Positions 49,789 through 60,037 of a stretch of DNA of 64,000 nucleotides are shown here, piece after piece. This stretch comes from Maliibacterium massiliense (GTDB lineage Bacteria; Bacillota; Clostridia; Christensenellales; Maliibacteriaceae), in NCBI RefSeq assembly GCF_900604345.1, contig NZ_LR026983.1:310001-374000 (forward strand), written 5' to 3'. The position numbers and the translations under genes were made by a program. Under the pieces are notes generated by a model. It did no database searches and was not told where the DNA came from. It saw nothing but the letters and a program-made list of their open reading frames with translations. The first letter of the stretch is position 1; each line of letters opens with the position of its first letter.

Positions 49789-51171
49789 TTGGATTCCATC
49801 TGGCAACAGCTGCTGCTGCAGCTCATCCTGATTTTGATCAACGCCTTTTTTGCCGCCACCGAGATTGCGGTAATCTCCCTGAACCCTACCCGCCTGCGCA
49901 AAATGGCAGACGAGGGGGATAAGAGCGCGCCCCGCCTGCTGAAGCTGCTGGAGGCGCCTGCGGGTTTTCTCTCCACCATCCAAATCGGCATCACCCTGGC
50001 GGGCTTTTTGGGCAGCGCCTTTGCGGCGGATAACTTTTCGGAATATTTGGTGCGCTGGGTCTACGATGACCTGGGATTTACCGCGCTTTCCCCCGCAACG
50101 CTCGATACGCTCTCGGTCATCGTCATCACGCTGATCCTCTCCTATTTTACGCTGGTGCTGGGCGAACTGGTGCCCAAGCGCATCGCCATGCAGAAGCCCA
50201 TGGAGGTGGCGCGCGTATCCTGCCGGGTGGTCTCGGCGCTCTCAGTGGTCATGAAGCCTGTGGTATGGTTTCTTTCGGTGTCCACCAACGGCCTGCTGCG
50301 CCTGCTTGGAATGCGCACCGAGGCGCAGGACGAAACTGTCACCGAGGATGAAATCCGCATGATGGTGGAGCTGGGCGGCGAGAAGGGCACCATCGACGAG
50401 AACGAACAGGCATGGATCCAGAACGTCTTTGCGTTTGGCGATACCACTGTGCGCGAGATCATGACCCATGAGGCGGACGTGGTGGCCTTCCCCATCGATA
50501 CCCCTGATGCGGAAATCGTGCGCGTCATCCGGGAGAGCGGCCTTTCGCGCTACCCCGTCTACGATGAGGATATCAACGACATCCAGGGCATCCTCAACGC
50601 AAGGGATTTTCTCATGAACCAAAGCGCTCCCGAGCCCCAGAGCCTCGAGGCGCTGCTGCGACCCGCCTACTTTGTGCCCGAGACGCTGCACGCTGACCAG
50701 CTCTTTAAGGATATGCAGCGCGAAAAGCACCACTTCACCGTGGTTATCGACGAGTACGGGCAGACCAGCGGCATCGTCACTATGGAGGACCTGCTTGAGG
50801 AAATCGTGGGCAACATCTACGATGAGTTTGATCCGGCCGAGCCGCCGGAAATCCAGCAGCTGGAGGAAAACCTCTGGCGCGTCTCGGGCAGCGCGCCCAT
50901 TGCGGACGTCGTCGCGGCGCTGGGCGTGCCCCTGCCAGACGAGGTGGACTACGATACCCTGGGCGGCATGGTGCTCAGCTGCCTGCGCACCATCCCCGAG
51001 GACGGCACCACGCTGGATGTACAGGTAAACGGCCTGGATATCCACGTCCTGCAGATCGCCGAGCGGCGCATCGAGACGGCGCTGGTGCGCAAGCTGCCTT
51101 CCGCGCCCGATGGTCAAGGCGCGCCTTGTGCCAACGAGCGGACGCAGGACACGCCGCGGCAGGACGCATAA
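49789..51171 (+). CDS. CNNM/CorC-family transporter (DUF21, CBS pair, CorC_HlyC)
   Basis: A 460-residue membrane protein of the hemolysin-C/CNNM group, linked in other bacteria to Mg2+ (and cobalt) transport. The N-terminal DUF21 domain (about 1-190) holds three to four helices with [17 protein letters not shown]. Two CBS motifs (about 205-325) follow, then the CorC_HlyC domain (about 340-430). The TTG at 49789 is 11 bases after AAGGAG. Upstream is a terminator-containing leader that may sense a metal. Confidence 0.9.
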   Translation: MDSIWQQLLLQLILILINAFFAATEIAVISLNPTRLRKMADEGDKSAPRLLKLLEAPAGFLSTIQIGITLAGFLGSAFAADNFSEYLVRWVYDDLGFTALSPATLDTLSVIVITLILSYFTLVLGELVPKRIAMQKPMEVARVSCRVVSALSVVMKPVVWFLSVSTNGLLRLLGMRTEAQDETVTEDEIRMMVELGGEKGTIDENEQAWIQNVFAFGDTTVREIMTHEADVVAFPIDTPDAEIVRVIRESGLSRYPVYDEDINDIQGILNARDFLMNQSAPEPQSLEALLRPAYFVPETLHADQLFKDMQREKHHFTVVIDEYGQTSGIVTMEDLLEEIVGNIYDEFDPAEPPEIQQLEENLWRVSGSAPIADVVAALGVPLPDEVDYDTLGGMVLSCLRTIPEDGTTLDVQVNGLDIHVLQIAERRIETALVRKLPSAPDGQGAPCANERTQDTPRQDA

Positions 51172-51265
51172 GATAGGTACATTGCGCGATGCGTCATCAT
51201 GTGCAGCATCCAAAAAAGTGTGTTTACCCGCGCTTTGGGCGTTTTTCGCCACTCCGCTAGATAGA

Positions 51266-51307
51266 AACACGCGGCACACCGCAAAGGCGGTGTGCCGCGT
51301 GTTTTTT
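51266..51307. terminator. Bidirectional terminator between CorC and sigG
   Basis: A 17-bp perfect stem (AACACGCGGCACACCGC and complement) with a 4-nt loop, flanked by A and T runs. Confidence 0.92.
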
Positions 51308-51338
51308 CCATATCTGCTTTTTTATAAACTTTTTGCCG

Positions 51339-52112
51339 CTACACGTGGCGGCGCATCTGATGCAGCGCCGTCTTTTCCAATCGGGATACCTGCGCCTGGG
51401 AGATGCCGATCTCCTTGGCCACCTCCATCTGCGTGCGGCCCTGGTAAAAGCGCATGTAGAGGATCTTCTTTTCGCGCGCGCCCAATTTCTTCATGGCCTC
51501 GCGCAGCGAGATGCCTTCCAGCCAGGTCTCCTCGCGCTCCTTGTCGTCGCGCACCTGGTCCATCACGTAGATCGCGTCGTTGCCGTCGTGATAGATGGGT
51601 TCAAACAGCGAGAGCGGCTCCTGGATCGCGTCCAGCGCGTAGGTGACCTCCTCGCGCGCCAGCCCCAGCTTTTTGGCCACGTCCTCGATATTGGGCTCTC
51701 CGCCCTGCGCCTTGGAGAGCTCCTCGCGCGCCGAGAGCGCCTTGTAGGCGATATCGCGCAGGGAACGGCTGACACGGATGGCGTTGTTATCGCGCAAGTA
51801 ACGGCGGATTTCGCCGATGATCATCGGCACTGCGTAGGTGGAAAAGCGCACGCCCAGCGTGGTATCAAAGTTGTCGATCGCCTTGATGAGGCCCACGCAG
51901 CCGATCTGAAACAGGTCGTCCGGATTCTCCCCGCGGTTGTTGAAGCGCTGAATGATGCTCAGCACCAGCCGCAGGTTGCCCTCGATGATCTGCTGGCGCG
52001 CGTCGGGGTCCCCCGCCTGCATGCTTGCAAAGAGCGCGCGCATCTCATCGGCCTTGAGCACTTTTAATTTCGACGTATCCACGCCGCATATTTCCACTTT
52101 ATTCATGGCCAT
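51339..52112 (-). CDS. sigG: Forespore sigma factor sigma-G
   Basis: A 257-residue sigma-70-family factor that directs late forespore transcription. The N-terminus NKVEICGVDTSKLKVL is nearly identical to that of Bacillus SigG. Region 2 (DLFQIGCVGLIKAIDNFD) and region 4 (KILYMRFYQGRTQMEVAKEIGISQAQVSRLE) are complete. The ATG at 52112 is ten bases after GGAGG; a second in-frame ATG is at 52106. It follows sigE by 67 bases, with its own predicted sigma-G promoter between them. Confidence 0.97.
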   Translation of the reverse strand: MAMNKVEICGVDTSKLKVLKADEMRALFASMQAGDPDARQQIIEGNLRLVLSIIQRFNNRGENPDDLFQIGCVGLIKAIDNFDTTLGVRFSTYAVPMIIGEIRRYLRDNNAIRVSRSLRDIAYKALSAREELSKAQGGEPNIEDVAKKLGLAREEVTYALDAIQEPLSLFEPIYHDGNDAIYVMDQVRDDKEREETWLEGISLREAMKKLGAREKKILYMRFYQGRTQMEVAKEIGISQAQVSRLEKTALHQMRRHV

Positions 52113-52148
52113 GCCCGACGAACCTCCAAGTGTTTTGCTTGATACTAG

Positions 52149-52177
52149 TAGCATGGCCAGATTGCGCGCGTTTATAC
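52149..52177 (-). promoter_or_regulatory. Putative sigma-F/sigma-G promoter of sigG
   Basis: Leftward GTATAAA (52171-52177) and CATGCTA (52149-52155) are 15 bases apart. This fits the forespore sigma-factor consensus and implies the usual autoregulation. Confidence 0.65.
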
Positions 52178-52179
52178 CG

Positions 52180-52899
52180 TCACGCCATTTTGCTGATCTC
52201 TTTTTTCAGCCGCTGGATGATGCGTTTTTCCAGGCGCGAGATGTAGCTCTGCGAGATGCCCAGCATGTCTGCGACCTGTTTTTGTGTCTTTTCCACGCCG
52301 TTGTCCAGGCCAAAGCGCAACATCACAATGCGCTTTTCGCGCAGGGATAGGTTGCACATCGCGCTTTTGAGCATCTCGCGGTCCACGTCCTTTTCGATGC
52401 TTTTGAAGATTAGGTCACTGTCGGTGCCCAAAATATCGGAGAGCAGCAGCTCGTTGCCGTCCCAATCGGTGTTGAGCGGCTCGTCAAAGGAGACCTCGTA
52501 GCGCGTCTTGCCGTTGCGCCGCAGGTACATCAAAATCTCGTTTTCAATGCAGCGCGAGGCGTACGTCGCCAGCTTGATCTTTTTGCTCACGTCAAAGGTA
52601 TTGACCGCCTTGATCAGGCCGATGGTGCCGATGGAAATCAAATCCTCTATGCTGATGCCCGTGTTCTCAAACTTGCGCGCAATGTAGACCACAAGGCGCA
52701 GGTTGCGCTCGATGAGCGTGGGCTTGACGCCCTCGTCGCCCGCGCCCAGCCGCGCCAGCAGCTCCTGTTCCTCCTTGAGGGAGAGTGAATGCGGCAGTGC
52801 CTCGCTGCCGCCGATGTAATGCACGCCGGCCCTGCGCAAGCGCAGGCGCGCAAACCACGTGAGCAGTCGAATCTTCCAGCGCGTCCATCTCTGTCTCAT
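52180..52899 (-). CDS. sigE: Mother-cell sigma factor sigma-E precursor
   Basis: A 239-residue sigma factor. The short basic/amphipathic pro-sequence (about 1-27, [18 protein letters not shown]) is cut by SpoIIGA upstream of YIGGSEALP, as in Bacillus. Region 2 ([20 protein letters not shown]) and region 4 ([22 protein letters not shown]) are intact. It directs early mother-cell genes such as spoIVA. The ATG at 52899 lies 11 bases after GGAGG. Downstream of spoIIGA, which processes it. Confidence 0.97.
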   Translation of the reverse strand: MRQRWTRWKIRLLTWFARLRLRRAGVHYIGGSEALPHSLSLKEEQELLARLGAGDEGVKPTLIERNLRLVVYIARKFENTGISIEDLISIGTIGLIKAVNTFDVSKKIKLATYASRCIENEILMYLRRNGKTRYEVSFDEPLNTDWDGNELLLSDILGTDSDLIFKSIEKDVDREMLKSAMCNLSLREKRIVMLRFGLDNGVEKTQKQVADMLGISQSYISRLEKRIIQRLKKEISKMA

Positions 52900-52955
52900 C
52901 GTCCCAATATCCTCCCTTACGTCACACAAATTCATACGACGTCCCTTTTGGCCGC

Positions 52956-53828
52956 CTATCCCGCAAGCTCGGGCGGCGCCAGCGCGGCAAAGGCGCCCTC
53001 CTCATCGAGCTGTCCGTCAAAAAGCGCCACAAAGGCGTCGCAGGGCGCGTCCTCCACAAAGAGCGCGTCCGGCGCAAACGCGGGCAACACGCCCGCGCCG
53101 CCCACGCTGGAGAAGGGCACGCAGGTCCACCTGCCGCCCCACCCGAGCGCCGCCGCCTCTGCCATAAACGCGCTCCAGCCGCCCTCCGCCAGGTCGATGC
53201 GGGCAAGCTTTGCCGGCATGATGGGCGCAATCGCGCGCTTCTCCACCACCAGCACCGCGCGGTTGCTGCCCGGGGTGCGCAGGCTGTGGCCACTGTCCAC
53301 CAGCGCGGTGCAGGCCATTTCACGCGCGTCCACGCGCACGCGCAACGTCACCTGCCTTTGGGCCCGCTGCCCGCGCGCGCGGGCGCGCAGCCACACATGG
53401 CGCACCAGCAGATACGTCAGCCATCCCCCCGCAATATACACGCCCGGGTTGACCCCCGCAAGCGCGATGTACCCCTGCCCTGCGGCAAAGGAGCCACCCA
53501 ATAGGAACACCATCGCCAGCGACGCCCCGCCCATGGCAAGCGTCACCGCCCACAGCGCGCCAAACATGCGCAAAAAAAGGCGCCCGTCCCTCGCGCCCAC
53601 GCAGATCACGCTCATCGCCGCGGACAGGACAATTTTCGCGGCCCACTGCAGCGGCAGCGGGGTGGAAACCATCAAAAGCGCAACGCCGCCCAGCGTGCCC
53701 GCAAGGCTGCCCAGCGCCAGCCGCCAGGCGCGCGGGGGCCTGCGCACCAGGCGCATGCATACATATAATAGGAACGCATTGATCAGTCCGTTGTCGATCA
53801 GCAGCTGCTCCACATAGACATACGCCAT
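52956..53828 (-). CDS. spoIIGA: Pro-sigma-E processing protease SpoIIGA
   Basis: A 290-residue aspartic protease. Five N-terminal transmembrane helices (about 1-140) precede a soluble protease domain with the catalytic aspartate in [11 protein letters not shown], the half-site motif of a dimeric aspartic protease. It cleaves pro-sigma-E in the mother cell. The ATG at 53828 follows GTGAGGGG. It lies 57 bases ahead of sigE, in the usual spoIIG order. Confidence 0.93.
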   Translation of the reverse strand: MAYVYVEQLLIDNGLINAFLLYVCMRLVRRPPRAWRLALGSLAGTLGGVALLMVSTPLPLQWAAKIVLSAAMSVICVGARDGRLFLRMFGALWAVTLAMGGASLAMVFLLGGSFAAGQGYIALAGVNPGVYIAGGWLTYLLVRHVWLRARARGQRAQRQVTLRVRVDAREMACTALVDSGHSLRTPGSNRAVLVVEKRAIAPIMPAKLARIDLAEGGWSAFMAEAAALGWGGRWTCVPFSSVGGAGVLPAFAPDALFVEDAPCDAFVALFDGQLDEEGAFAALAPPELAG

Positions 53829-53858
53829 GCACCCCTCACCCCCATCAGGCATGCACTC

Positions 53859-53892
53859 ATTATACGGTACACACAAAAGGGAAATTGTAGAA
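53859..53892 (-). promoter_or_regulatory. spoIIG promoter with 0A-box-like site
   Basis: TATAAT (leftward, 53859-53864) lies 21 bases from TGTAGAA (53886-53892), which differs by one base from the Spo0A box TGTCGAA. This matches the unusual spacing of Spo0A-activated spoIIG promoters. Confidence 0.5.
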
Positions 53893-53904
53893 CAGTGGCA
53901 ACGC

Positions 53905-53940
53905 AAAAAAAGTCCGGTTCGTCAAGAACCGGACTTTTTC
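53905..53940 (-). terminator. Terminator of ftsZ
   Basis: A perfect hairpin AAAAAGTCCGGTTC/GAACCGGACTTTTT just after the ftsZ stop. Confidence 0.9.
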
Positions 53941-53964
53941 GTATGCTTTTGCAGAATTCTGTGA

Positions 53965-55230
53965 TTAGCGACGGCGTTTGCGCGGACGCAGGAACGCGGG
54001 GATATCCTCCTGCTCCTCGTAGTCGTCGTCCTGCTCGACCTGCTCTCTGTACGCGCGCGCCTGACGAGGGGGCTCGTAATCCATATCGCGATCGCGCGTG
54101 CGCGGCGCGGGGGAACCTCCGAACATATTGCCCAGCTCAGCGGTGGGCTTTTTGACGTTATACGGATCGATCAGGCCGCCGCTGCCCTTTTGCGCGGCCG
54201 GCTTTGCACCTGGCTGCACCTTAGCTGCGGGCGCGGCGCCCGCGTCCACCTTGGCCGCAGCCTTCGACTTGCTTTGCACATCGTCAAAGCCGGTGGCGAT
54301 GACGGTGATGCGCACCTGGCTCTCCAGCGCCGGGTCAATGCCCGCGCCGAAGATGATGTTGGCCTCCGGATCCACCGCCTGGGAAATGACGCTGGCCGCC
54401 TCGTTGATCTCCAGCATACCCAAATCTTCGCTGCCGGTGATGTTGATCAGCACGCCGGTCGCGCCCTCGATAGAGGTCTCCAGCAGCGGCGACTGGATGG
54501 CCTGTTTGGCCGCGTCCATGGTGCGGCTCTCGCCCGAGCCGTAGCCGATGCCCATGTGGGCGATGCCGCGGTCCTTCATGATGGTGCGGATGTCCGCAAA
54601 GTCCAGGTTGATCAGGCCGGGCACCGCGATCAGATCGGAGATACCCTGGATGCCCTGGTGCAGCACGTCGTCGGCGATCTGGAACGCCTCCACCATGGAG
54701 GTGCCCTTGCCCACCACCTGCAGCAGTTTATCGTTGGGGATGATCACCAGGGTATCCACCTTGGTGCGCAGCTCGCCCGTGCCCAGCTCCGCGTTGGCGG
54801 CGCGCTGGCGGCCCTCAAACATGAAGGGCTTGGTGACTACGCCCACGGTGAGGATACCCATCTCCTTGGCGATCTCCGCCACCACAGGCGCCGCGCCCGT
54901 GCCGGTGCCGCCGCCCATGCCGGCGGTGACAAACACCAGATCTGCGCCCTTGAGGTTGTGCATGATCTCCTCGCGGCTCTCCTCCGCCGCGCGGCGGCCC
55001 ACCTCGGGGTCCGCGCCCGCGCCCAGGCCCTTGGTGATCTTCTCGCCGATTTGGATCTTCTGGTTGGCCTTGGAGAGGTAAAGCGCCTGCTTGTCCGTAT
55101 TGACCGAGATGAACTCGACCCCCTTGAGGCCCGACTGAATCATTCGGTTGACAGCGTTATTGCCTGCGCCGCCCACGCCGACGACCTTGATTTGCGCCGC
55201 CTGATCCATGCCAAAATCAAATTCCAACAC
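53965..55230 (-). CDS. ftsZ: Cell-division GTPase FtsZ
   Basis: A 421-residue tubulin homologue that forms the division ring. The tubulin signature [12 protein letters not shown] is near residue 86, and the synergy loop contains [12 protein letters not shown] variable Ala/Lys-rich linker (about 300-380) leads to the conserved C-terminal peptide [14 protein letters not shown], which binds FtsA and other partners. The GTG at 55230 aligns with the Bacillus start (MLEF) and sits five bases after AAAGGGTGG. A TTG follows immediately. Confidence 0.97.
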   Translation of the reverse strand: MLEFDFGMDQAAQIKVVGVGGAGNNAVNRMIQSGLKGVEFISVNTDKQALYLSKANQKIQIGEKITKGLGAGADPEVGRRAAEESREEIMHNLKGADLVFVTAGMGGGTGTGAAPVVAEIAKEMGILTVGVVTKPFMFEGRQRAANAELGTGELRTKVDTLVIIPNDKLLQVVGKGTSMVEAFQIADDVLHQGIQGISDLIAVPGLINLDFADIRTIMKDRGIAHMGIGYGSGESRTMDAAKQAIQSPLLETSIEGATGVLINITGSEDLGMLEINEAASVISQAVDPEANIIFGAGIDPALESQVRITVIATGFDDVQSKSKAAAKVDAGAAPAAKVQPGAKPAAQKGSGGLIDPYNVKKPTAELGNMFGGSPAPRTRDRDMDYEPPRQARAYREQVEQDDDYEEQEDIPAFLRPRKRRR

Positions 55231-55299
55231 TTTGTCCACCCTTTCATGTCCTAAACCATACGGTTTCGTATTTGCACTTTCTGTTTCGCGCACGATTGC

Positions 55300-56466
55300 T
55301 CAGCGCTGAAGAAAAGAAAATAAGCCTGTGGATTGCTGCAGCGCGTCGGGGTAGCACGCGTAATCGATAAGCCCCAATACGCTTGCGTAGACGGGGTTGT
55401 TGACCCCGGGCGCCTGCGGCGTGATAACCTGCACGTTGCGGTTTAAGAGCGCCGAGGCAAACTGACGGATGCCCCGCATCGTGGCCAGACCGCCGCCTGC
55501 CAAGTACACCATGGAGCGCGCCGCCAGGCGGTAGCCGGATCGCTCGATCACTTCCATGATCTGGTCGATCACTTCCTCCACCCGCGCCTCAATAACCTCC
55601 GAGACCGACTCGACACTGTACTTTTTGACGCGGTCGGTGCGGTCTACAAAGCTCATCAGCTGCATCTGCCCTTCGTTGTCCAGGCCAAACGCGTAGCGCC
55701 GCTTGATGGCGTCTGCCTCTTCATAGTTAATGTTGAGGCCGCCCATCAGGTCGGTGACGATCTCGCATGCGCCGTAGGGAATCGTCTCCTGATAGACGAT
55801 GCCGTCCCCCTGCACCAGCGATACGGTGGAGGTGGCAAAGCCAGCGTCCACCAGCACGCAGCCCACGTCCTTTTCCTCACGCGGGATCATGCTCGTGAGC
55901 ATGCCCACCATGGTGGAGACGTGCGCCGCGATCTCCAGGCCCAAATACTCCATCAGCGCGTGCGTCTGGCGCAAAAACAGGCTGTCGGCCAAGATGCAGC
56001 TGATGTTGCCGGCCAGGGTGCTTGTCCGCGCGCCGATGGGATTGACCATGCGCTCGCGCGTATCGAGTGTAAAGTATACTGGGCGCCTGTGCAGTATTTT
56101 GTAGTGCTGCGTGCGGAGCGGCTGCTCTGCGCGGCGCATCAGTTTAAGTACGTCCTGTTTGGAAACACGTCGATCTTTGGACATGACGTCCACTTTTGCG
56201 CGCCCGCATACCGCGCGGGTAAAGTCGCCGGGCACGCCGACGTAAATCTGGCGCACCTTACGCTTGGCGGAAAGCTCCGCCTCCCGTATGGCCGCATAGG
56301 TGGCATCCTCCAATTTCTTGATGTCGTTCCACCGTCCGTCGCTGTAGCCGGCATACGGCACAGTGCCGCTCCCCAGCACGTGGTAGGCGGCCCCGGCGCG
56401 CTTCTGCGCGATAACGCAAACGATCTTCGAGGTTCCAAAGTCAATGGCTGCAACCGTTTGCCTCAT
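55300..56466 (-). CDS. ftsA: Cell-division protein FtsA
   Basis: A 388-residue actin-like protein that tethers FtsZ to the membrane. The phosphate 1 motif reads AAIDFGTSKIVCVI. The 1C/SHS2 domain (about 85-165) is present. The phosphate 2 motif is VLVDAGFATSTV and the adenosine motif is VYLAGGGLATMRG. An amphipathic C-terminal helix (GLFSFLQR) is short. It starts at the ATG 56466 behind GAGGGGG and leads a two-gene unit with ftsZ. Confidence 0.93.
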   Translation of the reverse strand: MRQTVAAIDFGTSKIVCVIAQKRAGAAYHVLGSGTVPYAGYSDGRWNDIKKLEDATYAAIREAELSAKRKVRQIYVGVPGDFTRAVCGRAKVDVMSKDRRVSKQDVLKLMRRAEQPLRTQHYKILHRRPVYFTLDTRERMVNPIGARTSTLAGNISCILADSLFLRQTHALMEYLGLEIAAHVSTMVGMLTSMIPREEKDVGCVLVDAGFATSTVSLVQGDGIVYQETIPYGACEIVTDLMGGLNINYEEADAIKRRYAFGLDNEGQMQLMSFVDRTDRVKKYSVESVSEVIEARVEEVIDQIMEVIERSGYRLAARSMVYLAGGGLATMRGIRQFASALLNRNVQVITPQAPGVNNPVYASVLGLIDYACYPDALQQSTGLFSFLQR

Positions 56467-56517
56467 GCCATAGCCCCCTCGAATTTCTAAAGGCGTATCA
56501 GCTTGTTTTGCGCAATC

Positions 56518-56546
56518 TATTTACAATAACATGCGCAAATTGACAA
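56518..56546 (-). promoter_or_regulatory. Putative ftsA-ftsZ promoter
   Basis: Leftward TTGTCA (56541-56546) and TAAATA (56518-56523) are 17 bases apart, in a 198-bp AT-rich gap between divIB and ftsA. Confidence 0.5.
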
Positions 56547-56664
56547 TACTTCTCCCTATGCCACGCCTGCATATATCATAGCAGAGTCAAATTCAATTGT
56601 AAAACAGTTTTTCAAATTCCTAAAACTTTTATTCGTTTACCAATATTAAGTTTTACATTTACAT

Positions 56665-57456
56665 TTATTCCGGCGCATTTTGTCCGCCATCAGCCGGTGT
56701 TTGTAAACCATTTGTCACTGCTTCTGGCGTGTAGCTGGCGGTGTCGGTGGCCGAAACATCCAGCGTCCCGCGCCGCATCCCCTCTGCCTGCAGCTGGGGC
56801 AGCATCTGTACGACCCACGCGATCTTTTTGGGCATATTATCCGTATTGCCCAGCTTGATCTGCATGCCATCGGCCGTAACCATGCGGATTTGCACGGCAG
56901 AGGTGATGTCAATGCTGCTGATCGAGCCCAGCACGCCCTGGCGCTCCAACTCCTGGAGCACCTGCTGCAAATTGTAGCGCTGCACGTCCTGCGCCACGCC
57001 CACGGCTTGTCCGGGCACGGCGCTCGTTACATCCCAGCCGGTGATGGTGGGCAATGTAAACTCGTCGACATTGTCCGTGATGGCCAGCACGACTCCCTCG
57101 GCATCGAGCAACAGCTTTCTGCCCATGTAATCGCACAACGCCGTTGCTCTACGCTCCCGGATGGTGATCACCACGCGGTCGGGGTAGCTGCGCTTGACAC
57201 TCTCCACCACGATATAGGGGTTTTCCTCCATACTCTGGGTGATGCGCGCCTTGTCCAGGCGCAGCATGCTCTCCCCGTATGTCATACCCGACATGGCGAG
57301 CAGCTCGTCCGAATCAAAGCGCTGGTTCCCCACAAATTCCACTTTGCGGATCACCAGCACCTCAAAATACAGCAGCGTCACAGCGGAGGCAAGCAGCAGC
57401 ACGATGAACAGGCGCATCAGGGTGTGATGCTTTTTCCCCTGGGGATTCTTTGCCAT
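56665..57456 (-). CDS. ftsQ: Cell-division protein DivIB/FtsQ
   Basis: A 263-residue bitopic protein. A short basic cytoplasmic N-terminus is followed by one transmembrane helix (about 14-34), a POTRA domain (about 38-108, VIRKVEFVGNQRF) and an FtsQ/DivIB beta domain. A low-complexity Thr/Pro tail follows. It helps assemble the divisome and couples wall synthesis to the ring. ATG at 57456. It lies downstream of murA. Confidence 0.88.
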   Translation of the reverse strand: MAKNPQGKKHHTLMRLFIVLLLASAVTLLYFEVLVIRKVEFVGNQRFDSDELLAMSGMTYGESMLRLDKARITQSMEENPYIVVESVKRSYPDRVVITIRERRATALCDYMGRKLLLDAEGVVLAITDNVDEFTLPTITGWDVTSAVPGQAVGVAQDVQRYNLQQVLQELERQGVLGSISSIDITSAVQIRMVTADGMQIKLGNTDNMPKKIAWVVQMLPQLQAEGMRRGTLDVSATDTASYTPEAVTNGLQTPADGGQNAPE

Positions 57457-57497
57457 GCGCTGTTTCGCCTCCTTTCCTGTAACGTATCGCTTCCTGT

Positions 57498-58766
57498 TTA
57501 TATGCCACAGGGCTGCACGCTGCCTCCTAGCGCAGCGAGCACCTCGTCCATGCGCTCATAGCCGCGCGCCACCAGGTGCGTGCCGGAGAGCACGCTGGTG
57601 CCCTCAGCCGCCAGCGCGGCCAGCGCGAGCGCCGCACCGCCGCGCAGATCGTGCGCCTGCAGATGCGCCCCCATCAGGTGGGGCACCCCGCGCACCACCG
57701 CCATGCGGTCCTTGACCATGATCTGCGCGCCCATGCGCACCAGCTCGGGCACGTGCTTGTAACGGCTTTCAAAGATATTTTCCACCAGCACGCTGGTGCC
57801 CTCGGACAGGGCGCAGAGCGTCATCATCTGGGCCTGCATGTCGGTGGGGAAACCCGGGTAGGGCTGCGTCTCAATCAAGTGCACCGCCTGCGGGCGCCGG
57901 TTGCAGCGCACGCGGATGCTGTCCTTGCCCACAATCACATCGCAGCCCGCCTCCCGCAGCTTGACGGTGATTGCCGTCAGGTGCTCGGGCACGACCTGCT
58001 CCACCGTAATATCCCCGCCCGTGATGGCAGCCGCCACCATATAGGTGCCCGCCACAATGCGGTCAGGCATCACGCTGTGGTGCACCGGATCGAAGCGCTG
58101 CTGGCGGGCCGTCTCCCCTTCGATGTAGATGGTGCTCGACCCCGCGCCCTGCACATTGGCCCCGATGCTGCGCAAAAACTGCTGTAGCTCCACGATCTCG
58201 GGCTCCTTGGCGGCGTTTTCCAGCACCGTGCTGCCCGGAATAAACGCGGCGGCCATCATGATATTCTCCGTGGCCCCCACGCTGGGAAAATCCAGGTGCA
58301 CCACGCCGCCGCGCATGGCGCTGCCATCACAGTAGATGTGCCCGCCATGCTCGCTGATGCGCACGCCCAGCGCGCGCAGGCCCGCCAGATGCAGGTCAAT
58401 GGGCCGCAACCCGATATCGCATCCGCCCGGGTACGTTACCACCGCCTGGCGGAATCTGCCCAGGATGGGCCCCAGCATAAAGATGGAAGAGCGCACTTCC
58501 TTGGCCAGCCACTCGGGCATGGACCAGCACGCCGCCTCGGCGGTATCGATGTGCAGGCGCCGGCCCTGGCGCGCCACCTTGCCCCCCAGGTGCTCCAGGA
58601 TGGCCAGCATATTCTGCGTATCGAGCAGATCGGGTACGTTGTCGATAACAATCGGTTGCTCATAGAGCATGGTAGCTGCAAGCACCGGTAAAACCGCGTT
58701 CTTCGCCCCCGTAATATGTACGCTGCCCGCAAGCGGTCTGCCGCCCTCAATCACCCATTCGTCCAT
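57498..58766 (-). CDS. murA: UDP-N-acetylglucosamine 1-carboxyvinyltransferase MurA
   Basis: A 422-residue enzyme that adds enolpyruvate to UDP-GlcNAc, the first committed step of peptidoglycan synthesis. The catalytic cysteine is Cys116 in PGGCDIGLRPIDLHL, so fosfomycin sensitivity is expected. The N-terminal GAKNAVLPVLAA motif is present. The ATG at 58766 lies ten bases after AAAGGTG; the frame extends 11 codons further without a site. It occupies the place where murG or murB sits in many dcw clusters. Confidence 0.95.
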   Translation of the reverse strand: MDEWVIEGGRPLAGSVHITGAKNAVLPVLAATMLYEQPIVIDNVPDLLDTQNMLAILEHLGGKVARQGRRLHIDTAEAACWSMPEWLAKEVRSSIFMLGPILGRFRQAVVTYPGGCDIGLRPIDLHLAGLRALGVRISEHGGHIYCDGSAMRGGVVHLDFPSVGATENIMMAAAFIPGSTVLENAAKEPEIVELQQFLRSIGANVQGAGSSTIYIEGETARQQRFDPVHHSVMPDRIVAGTYMVAAAITGGDITVEQVVPEHLTAITVKLREAGCDVIVGKDSIRVRCNRRPQAVHLIETQPYPGFPTDMQAQMMTLCALSEGTSVLVENIFESRYKHVPELVRMGAQIMVKDRMAVVRGVPHLMGAHLQAHDLRGGAALALAALAAEGTSVLSGTHLVARGYERMDEVLAALGGSVQPCGI

Positions 58767-58867
58767 AGGCTCACAACACCTTTCGCAAATTGTGCACAAT
58801 ACCAGTGTATGGCGGCGCGCACAGATGTGTGACAGTTTGGCGTTATGTGCCGGATGATGGAGAATTT

Positions 58868-60013
58868 TTAGGCGGCGGCGCTCTGCTTGGAGATATTGAG
58901 CAGGATGCCGATCTCCGCCATAAAGATCGCAAGGGAGCTGCCGCCCGCGCTGATGAAGGGCAGCGGCAGTCCAGTTGGCGGCATGCTGCCGGTGACGACC
59001 GCCACGTTGATGATCACCTGGATCGCGATCATGCCCACGATGCCCGCAGCCAGGTAGCGGCCAAAGCGGTCCGGGCAGCGCGTGGCTACGCGGATACCGC
59101 GCCAGATGAGCAGCCAGTAGACTGCCAATAGCGCGATGGCGCCCAGAAAGCCGAACTCCTCAATATAGATGGCAAAGATAAAGTCGCTTTCGCGGTACGG
59201 CAGGTAGAGGAACTTCTGGCGGCTGTTGCCAAAGCCCAGCCCCGTCCAGCCTCCCGCGCCCACGGCATAGAGCGACTGCACCAACTGGTAACCGTTGCCC
59301 TGGGCGTCCTTCCACGGGTCGATAAACGCTAGGTAGCGCTGGAAGGCATGGGGCATAAGGAACATCAGTCCCCCTACGCCCGCGCCGCCCGCCAGCGTCA
59401 CGCCGCCCAGATGCCACAGGTTGGCCCCGCCGATCCACAGCATCACCAGCGTCAGCAGCACGAAGGATGCCAGCATGCTCAAATTGGGCTGTAGGGCGAT
59501 CAGCCCGCAGTAGATGCACATCACTGCGATAAAGGGCAGCACGCCCTGCTTGAAGCTGCCCATGCGCTCATGCTTGATGGTCATGCCGTGGGCAAGGTAC
59601 ACCACCATGGCAAAGCGCGCGATCTCCGAGGGCTGAATGCTGGGCAGGCCTGGTATCTTGATCCACCGCCGCGCGCCGTTGATATCTACGCCGATTTTAG
59701 GCACCCACACCAGGCAGAGGGAGATCAGGCCAACAATCAGCAGCGGGCCGCACCACTTACGCCACCACTGGTAGGGCACCATGTACCCCACGATCAGCAA
59801 AACGACGCCCATCGCCGCGCCCAGCAGCTGCTTTTTAAAGAAATAGGCGCCGTCGTATTCATAATCCGCCGATTGCTGCGCCGCATAGTAGCTGGCATCG
59901 TAAACCATGATCAGGCCCACACACAGCAGAATGATGGTCAGCACCAGAATCGCAAAGTCCATATGCCGCTTTTTGTGCGCGGGTTTTTTCACACTCGCCT
60001 TCTGTCCCTGCAT
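58868..60013 (-). CDS. ftsW: SEDS-family glycosyltransferase FtsW/SpoVE
   Basis: A 381-residue protein with ten transmembrane helices of the FtsW/RodA/SpoVE family, which polymerises lipid II together with a class B PBP. Landmarks are IQPSEIARFAMVVYLA, the large extracellular loop with YLAFIDPWKDAQGNGYQLVQS, and PPTGLPLPFISAGGSS. The ATG at 60013 is eight bases after GAGGAG. Position after murD fits FtsW/SpoVE. Whether it serves division or spore cortex cannot be told. Confidence 0.93.
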   Translation of the reverse strand: MQGQKASVKKPAHKKRHMDFAILVLTIILLCVGLIMVYDASYYAAQQSADYEYDGAYFFKKQLLGAAMGVVLLIVGYMVPYQWWRKWCGPLLIVGLISLCLVWVPKIGVDINGARRWIKIPGLPSIQPSEIARFAMVVYLAHGMTIKHERMGSFKQGVLPFIAVMCIYCGLIALQPNLSMLASFVLLTLVMLWIGGANLWHLGGVTLAGGAGVGGLMFLMPHAFQRYLAFIDPWKDAQGNGYQLVQSLYAVGAGGWTGLGFGNSRQKFLYLPYRESDFIFAIYIEEFGFLGAIALLAVYWLLIWRGIRVATRCPDRFGRYLAAGIVGMIAIQVIINVAVVTGSMPPTGLPLPFISAGGSSLAIFMAEIGILLNISKQSAAA

Positions 60014-60037
60014 GGCCCACACTCCTCACTGCAAAGT

